Origin: Buchnera aphidicola str. G002 (Myzus persicae) | Lineage (GTDB): Bacteria > Pseudomonadota > Gammaproteobacteria > Enterobacterales > Enterobacteriaceae | Assembly: GCF_000521565.1 (NCBI RefSeq) | Contig: NZ_CP002701.1 | Location: 579,518 to 643,517, forward strand | Length of the DNA stretch: 64,000 nt | Reading direction: 5' to 3' | Shown: positions 1 through 9,107 of the stretch, in pieces | Layout of the letters: every line of letters starts with the position of its first letter | How positions within the stretch are numbered: position 1 is the first letter of the stretch | Translations under genes and position numbers: made by a program | Notes under the pieces: model-generated | Database searches by the model: none | Seen by the model: only the letters and a program-made list of their open reading frames with translations | Told to the model about the DNA's origin: nothing

Positions 1-440
1 GCGTGGCAATTTCCAATACAACCTATTAATTGAGCTTCTTGTATAATTTTTTTTAAAAGTATATCAGGAAAACTATTATGTTTTTTTTTAAAATAACACC
101 AATCATCTAAAACTGGTACTCCTGAAATTTCCCAATGTCCTGAAGTAGTATCTTTTCCAGAAGAAATTTCACTAGCAAAACCATAACTGGCAATAATATC
201 TTTTCTTTTATCAAGTCCTAAAGGATAGTTTCCTGTAGATTTTTTATATGCTTCTGCTATTCCTAATTTAATTAAATTAGGAATATTTAAAATACCTTCT
301 CGACCTATATTAGCTTGACCTAAAAAACACTTTTCAGCTATATGTCCAAATGTATCTGCACCAATGTCATTAAATTTATGAGCATCAGAACTAAAACCTA
401 TACCAAAAGAATCTAACACAATTAAAAAAATTCGTTTCAT
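1..440 (-). CDS. deoB: Phosphopentomutase DeoB, N-terminal part (cut by window edge)
   Basis: The reverse strand from an ATG at 440 is open to the left edge and gives about 146 residues of phosphopentomutase, which interconverts ribose/deoxyribose 1-phosphate and 5-phosphate in nucleoside salvage. The start [15 protein letters not shown] matches the E. coli N-terminus and carries the first metal-binding Asp of the alkaline-phosphatase-like fold. [12 protein letters not shown] block follows near residues 93-103. Only the N-terminal third is present. prfC lies just upstream on the same strand, consistent with the deo/prfC neighbourhood of E. coli. Confidence 0.93.
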   Translation of the reverse strand, partial: MKRIFLIVLDSFGIGFSSDAHKFNDIGADTFGHIAEKCFLGQANIGREGILNIPNLIKLGIAEAYKKSTGNYPLGLDKRKDIIASYGFASEISSGKDTTSGHWEISGVPVLDDWCYFKKKHNSFPDILLKKIIQEAQLIGCIGNCH

Positions 441-495
441 TATTAAATATCCAGAAATTATTTTTTTAAAAAATAACTATTTTATTTTGAAAGTA

Positions 496-2103
496 TTACT
501 GTTCTCTAATATTATCAAAAAAAATATCAGAATTTTTATTCATAACTATTTTTAAATTAGCTTGACTAGGGGCTAAATATATTAAACTATCTGAACTATC
601 ATAAGCTAAAAAAGAATTATAGTGTTTTATAAAATTATTAATACTACTATGCTTATCAGATCTAATCCAACGTGCAAGAACAATATTAATTTTTTTATAT
701 ATAGCATCTACATTATACTCAATTCTTAAACGTTCTATCACAACATCAAATTGTAATATTCCAATAGCTCCTAAAATTAAATTATTATTAGTTATCGGGC
801 GAAAAACTTGAATAGCTCCTTCCTCTGATAGCTGAATCAAACCTTTTATTAATTGTTTTTGTTTAAGAGGGTTTTTTAAATAAATACAACGAAATATCTC
901 TGGAGAAAAACTAGGTATGCCAACAAAATTAATTTCTTCTCCTTCAGTAAAAGTATCTCCAATTTTAATGGTTCCATGATTATGTAATCCTATTACATCT
1001 CCCGGATAAGCGTTTTCTATAGACAATCGATCTCCTGCTAAAAAAGAAAATACATTAGAAATTGTTATGTCTTTTTTAGTTCGTACATGTCTTAATTTCA
1101 TCCCTTTTTTATATTGTCCGGAAACAATTCTCATGAAAGCTATTCTATCACGGTGTTTTAAATCCATATTAGCTTGAATTTTAAATATAAAACCCGTAAA
1201 ATTTTTTTCTTCAGGCTTAACTATACGTTTGTTACTTTTGCGGTATAGAGGAGGTGGTGCCCATGTAATCAAACTACTTAATAAGTGATCAATGCCAAAA
1301 TTTCCAAGTGCACTACCAAAAAAAACAGGTGTTAACATACCTTTTAAAAAATTTTGATTATTAAATTTAGGATATATACTAATAATTAATTCTAATTCTT
1401 GATATATTTGTTGTGATAAATCTATTCCAATATATTTATTTAAAAAAACATCAGATAAATTAGAATATTTTTGAAAATCTATAAAAAAATTTTTTTTTAG
1501 GTCCTTGTTTTTATACAAATAAATTATTTTATCAGCAATATGATAAACCCCTCTGAAATTTTGACCACAACTAATAGGCCACGTAATAGGAATACAATTT
1601 AAATTTAATTCTTTTTCAATTTCATCTAAAAGTTCTATTGGTTCTCGACTATCACGGTCTAATTTATTAATAAAAGTAATAATTGGAGTATTATGAATAC
1701 GTGTGACATCTATTAATTTTTTTGTTCTTTCTTCTATACCTTTAGCTGCATCAATAACAACCACACAACAATCTACAGCAGTCATAATACGATATGTATC
1801 TTCTGAAAAATCTTCGTGTCCAGGAGTATCTAATAAATTTATTAAAATATTTTTATATTTAAATTGCATTACAGAAGTAGTTACTGAAATACCTCGTTGC
1901 TTTTCAATACTCATCCAGTCTGATTTAGCATATTTTCCATTTCCTCTACCTTTAATTGTGCCAGAAGTACGAATGATCTTTCCAAATAATAACATTTTTT
2001 CAGTAATAGTAGTTTTTCCAGCATCAGGATGAGAAATTATAGCAAAAGTTCTTCTTTTACTACATTCCTGTTTATAATTTAAGTTAAACATATATACGCT
2101 CAT
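496..2103 (-). CDS. prfC: Peptide chain release factor 3 (RF3)
   Basis: A 535-residue translational GTPase (E. coli RF3 has 529) that recycles RF1/RF2 from the ribosome after peptide release. Visible G motifs are SHPDAGKTT near residue 24 (G1), a DTPGHEDF block near 92 (G3) and NKLD near 146 (G4). Domain II/III sequences follow to the end. The first residues differ from E. coli and no clear Shine-Dalgarno precedes the ATG at 2103, so the exact start is less certain than the identity. It is read towards deoB with a 55-base gap. Confidence 0.95.
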   Translation of the reverse strand: MSVYMFNLNYKQECSKRRTFAIISHPDAGKTTITEKMLLFGKIIRTSGTIKGRGNGKYAKSDWMSIEKQRGISVTTSVMQFKYKNILINLLDTPGHEDFSEDTYRIMTAVDCCVVVIDAAKGIEERTKKLIDVTRIHNTPIITFINKLDRDSREPIELLDEIEKELNLNCIPITWPISCGQNFRGVYHIADKIIYLYKNKDLKKNFFIDFQKYSNLSDVFLNKYIGIDLSQQIYQELELIISIYPKFNNQNFLKGMLTPVFFGSALGNFGIDHLLSSLITWAPPPLYRKSNKRIVKPEEKNFTGFIFKIQANMDLKHRDRIAFMRIVSGQYKKGMKLRHVRTKKDITISNVFSFLAGDRLSIENAYPGDVIGLHNHGTIKIGDTFTEGEEINFVGIPSFSPEIFRCIYLKNPLKQKQLIKGLIQLSEEGAIQVFRPITNNNLILGAIGILQFDVVIERLRIEYNVDAIYKKINIVLARWIRSDKHSSINNFIKHYNSFLAYDSSDSLIYLAPSQANLKIVMNKNSDIFFDNIREQ

Positions 2104-2376
2104 TTAAAGTATTTTATATCAAAAATATAATTTATTTTATTAAAAAAATAGTTTCAAAAATATATTTAATAAGATCTCATTATAAGTAATCTTGATTTAT
2201 TTTAAAAAAACAGTAAAATTATAAAAATTTATAATGTAAATTATATCTATAATACTTATTATTTATTTTTATATTTTAAAAAAGTAGTTTTTATTATAAA
2301 ACTCTTTCTTACAATTTGTGAAATTTTAAAAATCATATCAAAACATTTTCAATAAATAATAAAAAGAGTTTTTGAA

Positions 2377-3390
2377 ATGAAAAAAAAATTTATATATATT
2401 GCATATACTGGTGGCACTATTGGTATGAAAAAATCTAAATATGGATATATTCCTGTTTCTGGATATCTTCAAAAAAAACTTATGAAAATGCCTGAATTTC
2501 ATAGTCCAGAAATGCCATATTTTACAATAGAAGAATATCGACCATTAATTGATTCTTCTAATATGACACCAACAGAATGGCAAGTGATTGCTGATGATAT
2601 TGAAAAAAATTATTATAAATATGACGGGTTTGTTATTCTTCATGGAACAGATACAATGGCATATACAGCCTCGGCTTTATCATTCATATTAGAAAATTTA
2701 GAAAAACCAGTGATTATAACAGGTTCACAAATACCTTTATCAGAAATTCGTTCTGATGGTCGTCAAAATCTATTACATTCTCTTTTAATGGCAGCAAATC
2801 ATCCTATTAATGAAGTTACTTTGTTTTTTAATTATAAATTATATAGAGGAAATAGAACTACTAAATCACATGCTGATGGTTTTGATGCTTTTTCTTCTCC
2901 TAATTTAGATCCATTATTAGAAGTAGGGGTAAATATTCGTTATCTATATAAAGAAAAATTACATAATGATCATAAAAAGTTAAAAGTGTATCGAATAACA
3001 CCTCAACCTATTAGTATAATTACTATTTATCCCGGAATTTCTACAAAAGTAATTCGAAATTTTTTATTATACCCAGTAAAAGCATTGATCTTATGTACAT
3101 ATGGCATAGGAAATGCCCCTCAAAATAGAGATTTTTTAAAAGAATTATATTTAGCCTGTAAAAAAAACATCATTATTATTAATTTAACACAATGTGCTTT
3201 CGGAAGAGTAAATATGAACGGATACGCAACAGGAAATTCGCTAATAAAATTAGGTGTTATTAGTGGTTATGATTTAACAATAGAAGCTGCTTTAACAAAG
3301 TTACATTTTTTATTAAGTCAAAATATTTCAAAAGAAAAAATTTGTTTTCAAATGCAAAATAATTTGCGTGGTGAACTTACACCCATTTAA
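2377..3390 (+). CDS. ansA: L-asparaginase I, cytoplasmic
   Basis: 337 residues against 338 in E. coli AnsA, colinear throughout. It hydrolyses asparagine to aspartate and ammonia in the cytoplasm. The catalytic first Thr lies in YTGGTIGM near residue 11, and the second Thr/Asp pair is in HGTDTMAYT near residue 89. The C-terminus NLRGELTP is conserved. It converges on nfuA with only 15 bases between the stops, where a short repeated palindrome TTAAATTTAA (3387-3396 and 3400-3409) might act as a weak shared terminator. Aspartate supply would be its likely use in a symbiont fed on asparagine-rich sap; that is inference. Confidence 0.96.
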   Translation: MKKKFIYIAYTGGTIGMKKSKYGYIPVSGYLQKKLMKMPEFHSPEMPYFTIEEYRPLIDSSNMTPTEWQVIADDIEKNYYKYDGFVILHGTDTMAYTASALSFILENLEKPVIITGSQIPLSEIRSDGRQNLLHSLLMAANHPINEVTLFFNYKLYRGNRTTKSHADGFDAFSSPNLDPLLEVGVNIRYLYKEKLHNDHKKLKVYRITPQPISIITIYPGISTKVIRNFLLYPVKALILCTYGIGNAPQNRDFLKELYLACKKNIIIINLTQCAFGRVNMNGYATGNSLIKLGVISGYDLTIEAALTKLHFLLSQNISKEKICFQMQNNLRGELTPI

Positions 3391-3405
3391 ATTTAATGTT
3401 TAAAT

Positions 3406-3996
3406 TTAATAAAATGAATGTTTTCCATGTAAATGATCTGTTTCATCGTATATTTTTTTTATTTCAGGGAAAGAAGCTAATAATTTTGTTTCTACTGTCT
3501 CTTTTAAAGTTAAACCAATCATCGAACATCCATTACAACCACCACTAAATTGTATTGTAGCAACTCCTTTATCACTGATTCCAATTAAATTAATTTTTCC
3601 TCCATGCATAGATAACTGAGGATTTATTTCTGTGTTTAAAAAATAATTTACTTTTTCTTCTAATGAGAATGACTTTTTAGAAAAATTATTTTTAGAAAAA
3701 TTGTTTTTAGCATATGGTGCTTTTAAAGTGAGTTGGGAACCAAGATTATCAATTACAAGATCAATTTCTGAATTTTTCAAATAAGGAATAATATTTTTAT
3801 TGACGTAAATAAAAAATTTATCATATTTTAATGCGATGTCTACTTCTTCTACTTCCTCTTCTGGACAATATGCTACTCCACATTCTGCATCAACTGTTCC
3901 AGGATTAATAATAAATACACGAATTTGAGTACCGTTAGGTTCTTTTGATAAAAGTGATTGAAAATGTTTTTGTGCTTTTTTAGAAACAGTAATCAT
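3406..3996 (-). CDS. nfuA: Fe-S biogenesis carrier protein NfuA
   Basis: 196 residues (E. coli 191). The N-terminal A-type-like domain is followed by a NifU-like domain with the cluster-binding pair GGCNGCS near residue 153. The family delivers [4Fe-4S] clusters to apoproteins, especially under stress. The linker between the domains (about residues 98-112) contains a duplicated 15-base unit at 3674-3703 that encodes an NNFSK-like repeat. Buchnera-type genomes often keep NfuA while losing other carriers, and no iscA is present in the isc cluster of this window. Confidence 0.95.
   Translation of the reverse strand: MITVSKKAQKHFQSLLSKEPNGTQIRVFIINPGTVDAECGVAYCPEEEVEEVDIALKYDKFFIYVNKNIIPYLKNSEIDLVIDNLGSQLTLKAPYAKNNFSKNNFSKKSFSLEEKVNYFLNTEINPQLSMHGGKINLIGISDKGVATIQFSGGCNGCSMIGLTLKETVETKLLASFPEIKKIYDETDHLHGKHSFY
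3674..3703 (-). repeat. Two tandem 15-base units inside nfuA
   Basis: Positions 3674-3688 and 3689-3703 read TTTTTAGAAAAATTA and TTTTTAGAAAAATTG on the plus strand, and a third partial copy begins at 3704. The repeat is in frame and encodes an NFSKN-like duplication in the interdomain linker. Confidence 0.85.
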
Positions 3997-4166
3997 AAAA
4001 TTTTTTAAATAAATATTTAATTAATCATTAATTTTACTAATTTCTTAAAAAGAATACAAGAAGATTTCAAATAAAATATAAAATTAATTTATCCCTCAAA
4101 ATATATTATATATATTTGTATATAATGAAAAAAATTGAAATATTTACATAATAACATATATCATGC

Positions 4167-4187
4167 GGCCCCGAAAATGGGGCTTTT
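4167..4187. terminator. Isolated GC-rich hairpin downstream of ssb
   Basis: GCCCC at 4168-4172 pairs with GGGGC at 4179-4183 across the loop GAAAAT, and is followed on the plus strand by TTTT at 4184-4187. This is the most GC-rich stem seen in any spacer here. It lies just after the ssb stop on the minus strand, so it could end the ssb transcript, but its U-tract faces the plus strand, where no recognised gene precedes it. Confidence 0.45.
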
Positions 4188-4219
4188 CAATTAATGAAAT
4201 TTTTTTAAAATATTATATA

Positions 4220-4753
4220 TTAAAAAGGAATATCATCATCAAAATCTAATTCTGAAATAGAATCAACCGATTCTTTGTTTGATGTATATGGTTCTGTGTT
4301 TTTAGTAAAATCTGATTTATCTGTTTTTTTGATTTTTACTGAATGTATATTATTGTCATGTGTTAATGTTTTATTAGTATTAGTATTAGTATTAGTATTA
4401 GAGTTCCGACTACCTAGCATTTGCATTGTACCTCCAATATTTACAACAATTTCTGTAGTGTAGCGTTCTAAACCATTTTGATCCTGCCATTTTCTAGTTT
4501 GCAATGATCCTTCAATATATACTTGAGAACCTTTTCGAAGATATTCGCCTGCAATTTCAGCTAATTTACCAAATAAAACTATTCTATGCCATTCAGTTTT
4601 TTCTTTATTTTCTCCAGTATTTTTATCTTTCCAATTTTCTGAAGTTGCTAATGTCATATTCACTACCGCATTACCATTAGGCATATAACGAACTTCAGGA
4701 TCTTGACCTAAATGCCCAATCAGAATAACTTTATTTACACCTCTACTAGCCAT
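4220..4753 (-). CDS. ssb: Single-stranded DNA-binding protein
   Basis: 177 residues, as in E. coli (178). The N-terminal OB fold (about residues 1-110, [15 protein letters not shown] at the start) binds ssDNA as a tetramer. The Gln/Gly-rich linker of E. coli is replaced by an Asn/Thr/Lys-rich one that contains an (NT)n run coded by five hexamer repeats at 4372-4401. The acidic tip ending DDDIPF, which recruits partner proteins such as exonuclease I (sbcB is also in this window), is intact. A GGAG lies 9 bases before the ATG at 4753. It is divergent from dnaB across a 507-base spacer. Confidence 0.97.
   Translation of the reverse strand: MASRGVNKVILIGHLGQDPEVRYMPNGNAVVNMTLATSENWKDKNTGENKEKTEWHRIVLFGKLAEIAGEYLRKGSQVYIEGSLQTRKWQDQNGLERYTTEIVVNIGGTMQMLGSRNSNTNTNTNTNKTLTHDNNIHSVKIKKTDKSDFTKNTEPYTSNKESVDSISELDFDDDIPF
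4372..4401 (-). repeat. Hexanucleotide microsatellite in ssb
   Basis: Five consecutive copies of TATTAG on the plus strand encode alternating Asn-Thr in the disordered linker of SSB. The unit length keeps the frame, so copy number can vary without breaking the gene. Confidence 0.9.
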
Positions 4754-5260
4754 AATAAAACTCCATTTTTTTATTTAATAAAAAGATAATACATTTTATA
4801 GATTTTAATTATACATGGTAAAAATTTTATTTAGTATGATTCCCAGGATAAAAAATGGTATATTATTTTTTAATTCTTTTGAATTCTAATTTAAAATTTA
4901 TACATATCATAAAAATTTAGAAAATTTAATAGTTTTAAATTTAAAATATCATGATGAACATTAATTTTATTTAATTTAAAAAAAATAATCGTAATCCAAT
5001 CAAGAAATAAATTTATGAAAAAAAAATTATATAATAATGACTTTTTAAAATAATTATTTCTTATTAAATATATGTATGAAAATAAAAAATTTTTTTATAC
5101 ATATATAATATATTAATTAAAAAAACTTTGATAATTTTTTAACTTTATTTTCTAGATAGAAAAAACAAAAAAAACATTAAAATAGGACTTAAATAGATTA
5201 GTCCGGAGATAGTGTATTATTGCAATATTACGATATAATTTCATAGAGATTAACTAAATA
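4754..5260. other. 507-base ssb/dnaB divergent spacer
   Basis: No coding region of convincing length on either strand. It must carry the divergent promoters of ssb and dnaB. A TATAAT at 5234-5239 lies about 20 bases before the dnaB start but has no good -35 at normal spacing. A slightly GC-richer patch (around 5199-5213) precedes it. I see no tRNA, repeat or origin-like DnaA box cluster. Confidence 0.5.
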
Positions 5261-6658
5261 ATGGTATATGCAATAAATATGGCTAAAAATAAATTATATT
5301 TACATCAAATTAATAGATTAAAGATTCCACCACATTCTCTAGAAGCAGAACAATCTGTATTAGGCGGTTTGATGTTAGATAATGAACAATGGGATACAGT
5401 TTCAGAACATGTTGTTGCCGATGATTTTTTTAGTAAGCCTCATCGTTTAATATTTCAAGAAATGCAAAAACTTCTTGATTTAGGATATCCTATTGATTTA
5501 ATAACCCTATCTGAATCTTTAGAACAAAAAGGTAAGTTAGAAAGCGTAGGTAGATTTTCTTATTTAGCTGAACTGTCAAAAAACACTCCTAGCACAGCAA
5601 ATATTACTGCATATGCAGACATAGTAAGAGAACGTGCAATAGTCAGAGAAATGATATTAGTAGCAAATAAAATAGCTAATGCTGGATATGACACGCAAGG
5701 ACGAAAAAGTGAAGAACTACTAGATTATGCAGAATCTAGTGTATTCAAAATTGCAGAAAAACGTTTTAAAAAAGACTCAGGTCCTAAAAACGTAGAACAA
5801 ATACTTGATGAAACTGTGGCTAGTATAGAAAAATTATTTCTATCACCACATGATGGAGTAACTGGAATTAATACAGGATACCAAGATTTAAATAAAAAAA
5901 CGTCAGGTTTACAACGTTCTGAACTAATTATTATTGCCGCAAGACCATCTATGGGAAAAACAACATTTGCAATGAATTTATGTGAAAATGCTGCAATGCT
6001 TTATGATAAACCAGTATTAATTTTTAGTTTAGAAATGCCAGGAGAACAAATTATGATGCGGATGTTAGCATCATTATCTAGAGTTAATCAAGCACGAATT
6101 CGTACTGGACAACTAAACGATGAAGATTGGTCACGCATGTCTGGTACTATTAACGTACTACTTAAAAAAAAGAATATATATATTGATGACTCTTCAGCAT
6201 TAACTCCTAATGAAGTTCGTTCAAGAGCTCGTCGTATTTACCGTGAAAATAACGGGCTAACTTTAATAATGGTAGATTATTTACAACTAATGAGAGTACC
6301 ATCTCTATCTGAAAATCGTACACTAGAAATTGCAGAAATATCTAGGACTCTAAAAGCACTTGCAAAAGAATTGCAAGTACCAGTTATTGCACTCTCACAA
6401 CTGAACCGTTCTTTAGAACAAAGATCTGATAAAAGACCTGTCAATTCAGATTTACGTGAATCAGGTTCTTTGGAACAAGATGCTGACTTAATAATGTTCA
6501 TATATCGCGATGAAATTTATCATGAAAATAGTGATTTCAAAGGAATAGCAGAAATTATAATAGGAAAACAAAGAAATGGTCCTATTGGCACAGTTTGTTT
6601 GACTTTCAATGGACACTGGTCTAGATTTGATAATTATTCAGGACCTAAATATGATTAA
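5261..6658 (+). CDS. dnaB: Replicative DNA helicase DnaB
   Basis: 465 residues (E. coli 471). This is the hexameric 5'-3' helicase at the replication fork. The N-terminal domain begins IPPHSLEAEQSVLGGLML. The RecA-like motor has Walker A ARPSMGKTTFAM near residue 227 and Walker B LIMVDYLQLM near 337, followed by the SRSLEQ-type motif IV region. An AGAG lies about 11 bases before the ATG at 5261; the internal ATG at 5279 has no such site, so 5261 is preferred. In E. coli alr follows dnaB; here nothing recognisable does. Confidence 0.97.
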   Translation: MVYAINMAKNKLYLHQINRLKIPPHSLEAEQSVLGGLMLDNEQWDTVSEHVVADDFFSKPHRLIFQEMQKLLDLGYPIDLITLSESLEQKGKLESVGRFSYLAELSKNTPSTANITAYADIVRERAIVREMILVANKIANAGYDTQGRKSEELLDYAESSVFKIAEKRFKKDSGPKNVEQILDETVASIEKLFLSPHDGVTGINTGYQDLNKKTSGLQRSELIIIAARPSMGKTTFAMNLCENAAMLYDKPVLIFSLEMPGEQIMMRMLASLSRVNQARIRTGQLNDEDWSRMSGTINVLLKKKNIYIDDSSALTPNEVRSRARRIYRENNGLTLIMVDYLQLMRVPSLSENRTLEIAEISRTLKALAKELQVPVIALSQLNRSLEQRSDKRPVNSDLRESGSLEQDADLIMFIYRDEIYHENSDFKGIAEIIIGKQRNGPIGTVCLTFNGHWSRFDNYSGPKYD

Positions 6659-6998
6659 ATATAACATAATTTATAAAATTTTTAATAAACCATTTTATTG
6701 TTCAATTATTTGTAAAACGACGAGATAAATTATAATAATCAAAAAATATTTTTTTAATTATTTAATAATAAAAAAATTGATTCTTTTTTAAATAAATTAT
6801 TTAAATATTCAAAAAATATTAAATTTTATCAAATTACAATTTATAAAAATAAGTTTATCAATATATTTTAAAAAATAATAAAATAATTAAAATAATATTA
6901 TTTTAGCTTTGAATATATAACTATATTAAGAAATTTAATGAATTTAAAAAAATTTTTTATTTATAATAAACAATTATTCAATTAATAAGGATAAATAT
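6659..6998. other. 340-base AT-rich spacer after dnaB
   Basis: No ORF, RNA gene or convincing terminator. In E. coli alr follows dnaB, so the spacer could be the eroded remains of a lost gene, but no recognisable protein remnant can be read from it. Confidence 0.5.
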
Positions 6999-7958
6999 AT
7001 GCATAAAAAAATAAATTTAAAAATAGGAATAGTTATGGATTCGCTTAAATTTATCAATATAAATAAAGATTCAAGTTTTGCAATTTTACTAGAAGCACAA
7101 AAAAGAGAGCATATAATTTTTTACATAGAAATGAACGATCTGTATTTAAGAAAAGGACATGCATATGCAAGAACTCGTTTAATTAAATTAAAAAAAAATA
7201 TAACAGAATGGTATAAAGTAATTGAAGAAAAAAATATTCTTTTGAGTACTTTGGATGTTATTTTAATGCGAAAAGATCCTCCATTTAATGCTGAATTTGT
7301 TTATTCAACATATATTTTAGAACGTGCAGAAGAAACAGGAGTATTAGTGATTAACAAGCCCCAAAGCTTACGAGATTGTAATGAAAAAATGTATATATCA
7401 TGTTTTCCTGAACTAATTGCTGACACTCTAGTCACAAGAAGTTATTTTAAAATACGTGAATTTTGGCAAAAAAATCAAGATATTATCATAAAACCATTAG
7501 ATGGAATGGGAGGAACCAGTGTTTTTCATATTAAAAAAAATGATCCTAATTTTTCAGTAATTATTGAAACGATAACAAATTATGAAACAAAATATTGTAT
7601 GGTTCAAACTTATTTACCTGAAATAAAATTAGGTGATAAAAGAATTTTACTTGTAAATGGAAAACCTATCCCTTGGTGTTTAGCTAGAATTCCATCACCA
7701 GGAGAAACAAGAGCAAATTTAGCTGCAGGAGGAAAAGGAAAAGTACAAGAACTTAGTAAAACAGACTGGAAAATAGCAAATCATTTATCACCTATTTTAA
7801 GAAAAAAAGGTTTAATTTTTGTAGGATTAGATATAATTGGAGATAAATTAACAGAAATAAATGTGACAAGTCCAACATGTATTTGTGAAATTGAATCAGA
7901 AAAAAATATTTCTATTACTGGTATGTTATTAGATTATATTGAAAAAACTATACGATAG
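6999..7958 (+). CDS. gshB: Glutathione synthetase
   Basis: 319 residues (E. coli 316). An ATP-grasp ligase that joins glycine to gamma-glutamylcysteine. The N-terminal KIGIVMDSL, the ATP-binding stretch IIKPLDGMGGTSVF near residue 165 and the C-terminal EINVTSPTCICEIE region are conserved. It is the first gene of gshB-ruvX-yggS-hemW, the same order as E. coli yggJ-yggW minus several members. An AAGG lies 7-8 bases before the ATG. Confidence 0.97.
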   Translation: MHKKINLKIGIVMDSLKFININKDSSFAILLEAQKREHIIFYIEMNDLYLRKGHAYARTRLIKLKKNITEWYKVIEEKNILLSTLDVILMRKDPPFNAEFVYSTYILERAEETGVLVINKPQSLRDCNEKMYISCFPELIADTLVTRSYFKIREFWQKNQDIIIKPLDGMGGTSVFHIKKNDPNFSVIIETITNYETKYCMVQTYLPEIKLGDKRILLVNGKPIPWCLARIPSPGETRANLAAGGKGKVQELSKTDWKIANHLSPILRKKGLIFVGLDIIGDKLTEINVTSPTCICEIESEKNISITGMLLDYIEKTIR

Positions 7959-7968
7959 AGAGAATAAA

Positions 7969-8388
7969 ATGATAGTAATTGGTTTCGATTATGGTTTAAA
8001 AAAAATTGGAGTAGCAGTTGGAGAAAATATTACTAAAAAAGCTAGACCTATAAGTGTCTTAAACGCAAAAAATGGATATCCAAATTGGAATATTATTAAA
8101 AATCTTTTTGAATATTGGGAACCTAAATTTATAATTGTCGGACTACCATTAAATATAGATGGAACAAAACAAAACATAACAAATCAATCAGAAAAATTTG
8201 CTTATTTATTAAAATGTAAATTCAATATTTTAACAAAAATGCATGATGAACGCTTAACTACTGTAGAAGCTAAATCAATTATTTTTAAAAAAAGAGGTTT
8301 TAAAGCATTACAAAAAAAAGAAACTCATTCTTTATCTGCAGCAATTATATTAGAAAGTTGGTTAGATCAAAATCTATCTAAAATATAA
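7969..8388 (+). CDS. ruvX: RuvX/YqgF RNase H-like nuclease (16S rRNA 5'-end processing)
   Basis: 139 residues against 138 in E. coli. An RNase H-fold protein needed for pre-16S rRNA maturation. The motif IGFDYGLKKIGVAVG holds the first catalytic Asp, IIVGLPLNIDGT and HDERLTTVEA hold further active-site residues. I place the start at the ATG at 7969 because AGAGAG at 7957-7962 sits 6 bases before it and the length then equals the family; an upstream in-frame TTG at 7939 lies inside gshB and has no ribosome site. Confidence 0.95.
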   Translation: MIVIGFDYGLKKIGVAVGENITKKARPISVLNAKNGYPNWNIIKNLFEYWEPKFIIVGLPLNIDGTKQNITNQSEKFAYLLKCKFNILTKMHDERLTTVEAKSIIFKKRGFKALQKKETHSLSAAIILESWLDQNLSKI

Positions 8389-8410
8389 TTATATTACAAA
8401 AAGAGAAAAT

Positions 8411-9090
8411 ATGAAAAATATTCATCTAAATTTTAATAACGTAAAAAAAAAATAGAAAAAATTATTAAAGAAAATAATCTTTCTTCAAAAAAAATAACTA
8501 TTATAGCAGCAACTAAAAACCAGAATATCAACATAATTAAAAAAGCAATATCGATTGGAATTAAAGAATTTGGAGAAAATTATATACAAGAAAGTATTGT
8601 AAAAATACAAGAATTAAAAAATTACAAAAATATTGTTTGGCATTTTATTGGTAAAATACAATCTAAAAAAACTAAAATCATTGCTAAAAATTTTGATTGG
8701 TGTCAAACTATTGATCGAAATAAAATTGCTATTTTATTAAACCAATATAGACCAAAAAATTTACTTCCAATAAACGTATTAATACAAATTAATATTTCTC
8801 AAGAAGAAAATAAAAATGGTATTAGTATTCAAGATTATCAAAAATTAGCTGAATTAATTAATGTATTGCCTAATCTTAATTTAAGAGGAATTATGGCTAT
8901 GCCTGAAATAAAAAAAAATGTAATAGATAATCAAATTCAATATAAAAAAATCAAAATTATATTTGAAAAATTAAAAAAACAATATGCTTCAATAGATACT
9001 TTGTCATTAGGAACTAGCTTAGATATTAAAGAATCTTTACTAGCTCATAGTAATATGATAAGAATTGGACAGTCTCTTTTTAATAGATAA
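8411..9090 (+). pseudogene. yggS: YggS PLP-homeostasis protein, frame broken at an A10 run
   Basis: The ATG at 8411 (AGAG just upstream) opens a frame that hits TAG at 8453, immediately after ten A at 8443-8452. One extra A would continue KKK-IEKII and give an uninterrupted protein of about 226 residues to the TAA at 9090, matching E. coli YggS (234) from end to end. The PLP-lysine region AATKNQ, FGENYIQE, WHFIGKIQSKK, NVLIQINIS and IRIGQSLF are all intact. YggS binds pyridoxal phosphate and buffers its pool. Because the distal frame is well conserved, it is probably still expressed by slippage on the A run rather than being dead; a true frameshift or a sequencing miscount are the alternatives. 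Confidence 0.85.
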
Positions 9091-9107
9091 AAAATAAAAA
9101 TATTATT

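Noticed and set aside
1703-2032. Plus-strand ORF of 109 codons inside prfC
   Set aside because: Antisense to a highly conserved RF3 region; no ribosome site or known protein.
4275-4463. Plus-strand ORF with a Leu-Val repeat opposite ssb
   Set aside because: The repeat is the complement of the TATTAG microsatellite; ssb is the coding strand.
5195-5260. Promoter with -35 TTGCAA (5220) and -10 TATAAT (5234) for dnaB
   Set aside because: The spacing is 8 bases, far short of the usual 16-18.
6659-6998. Remnant of alr after dnaB
   Set aside because: E. coli has alr here, but I could not read any Alr-like peptide in six frames.
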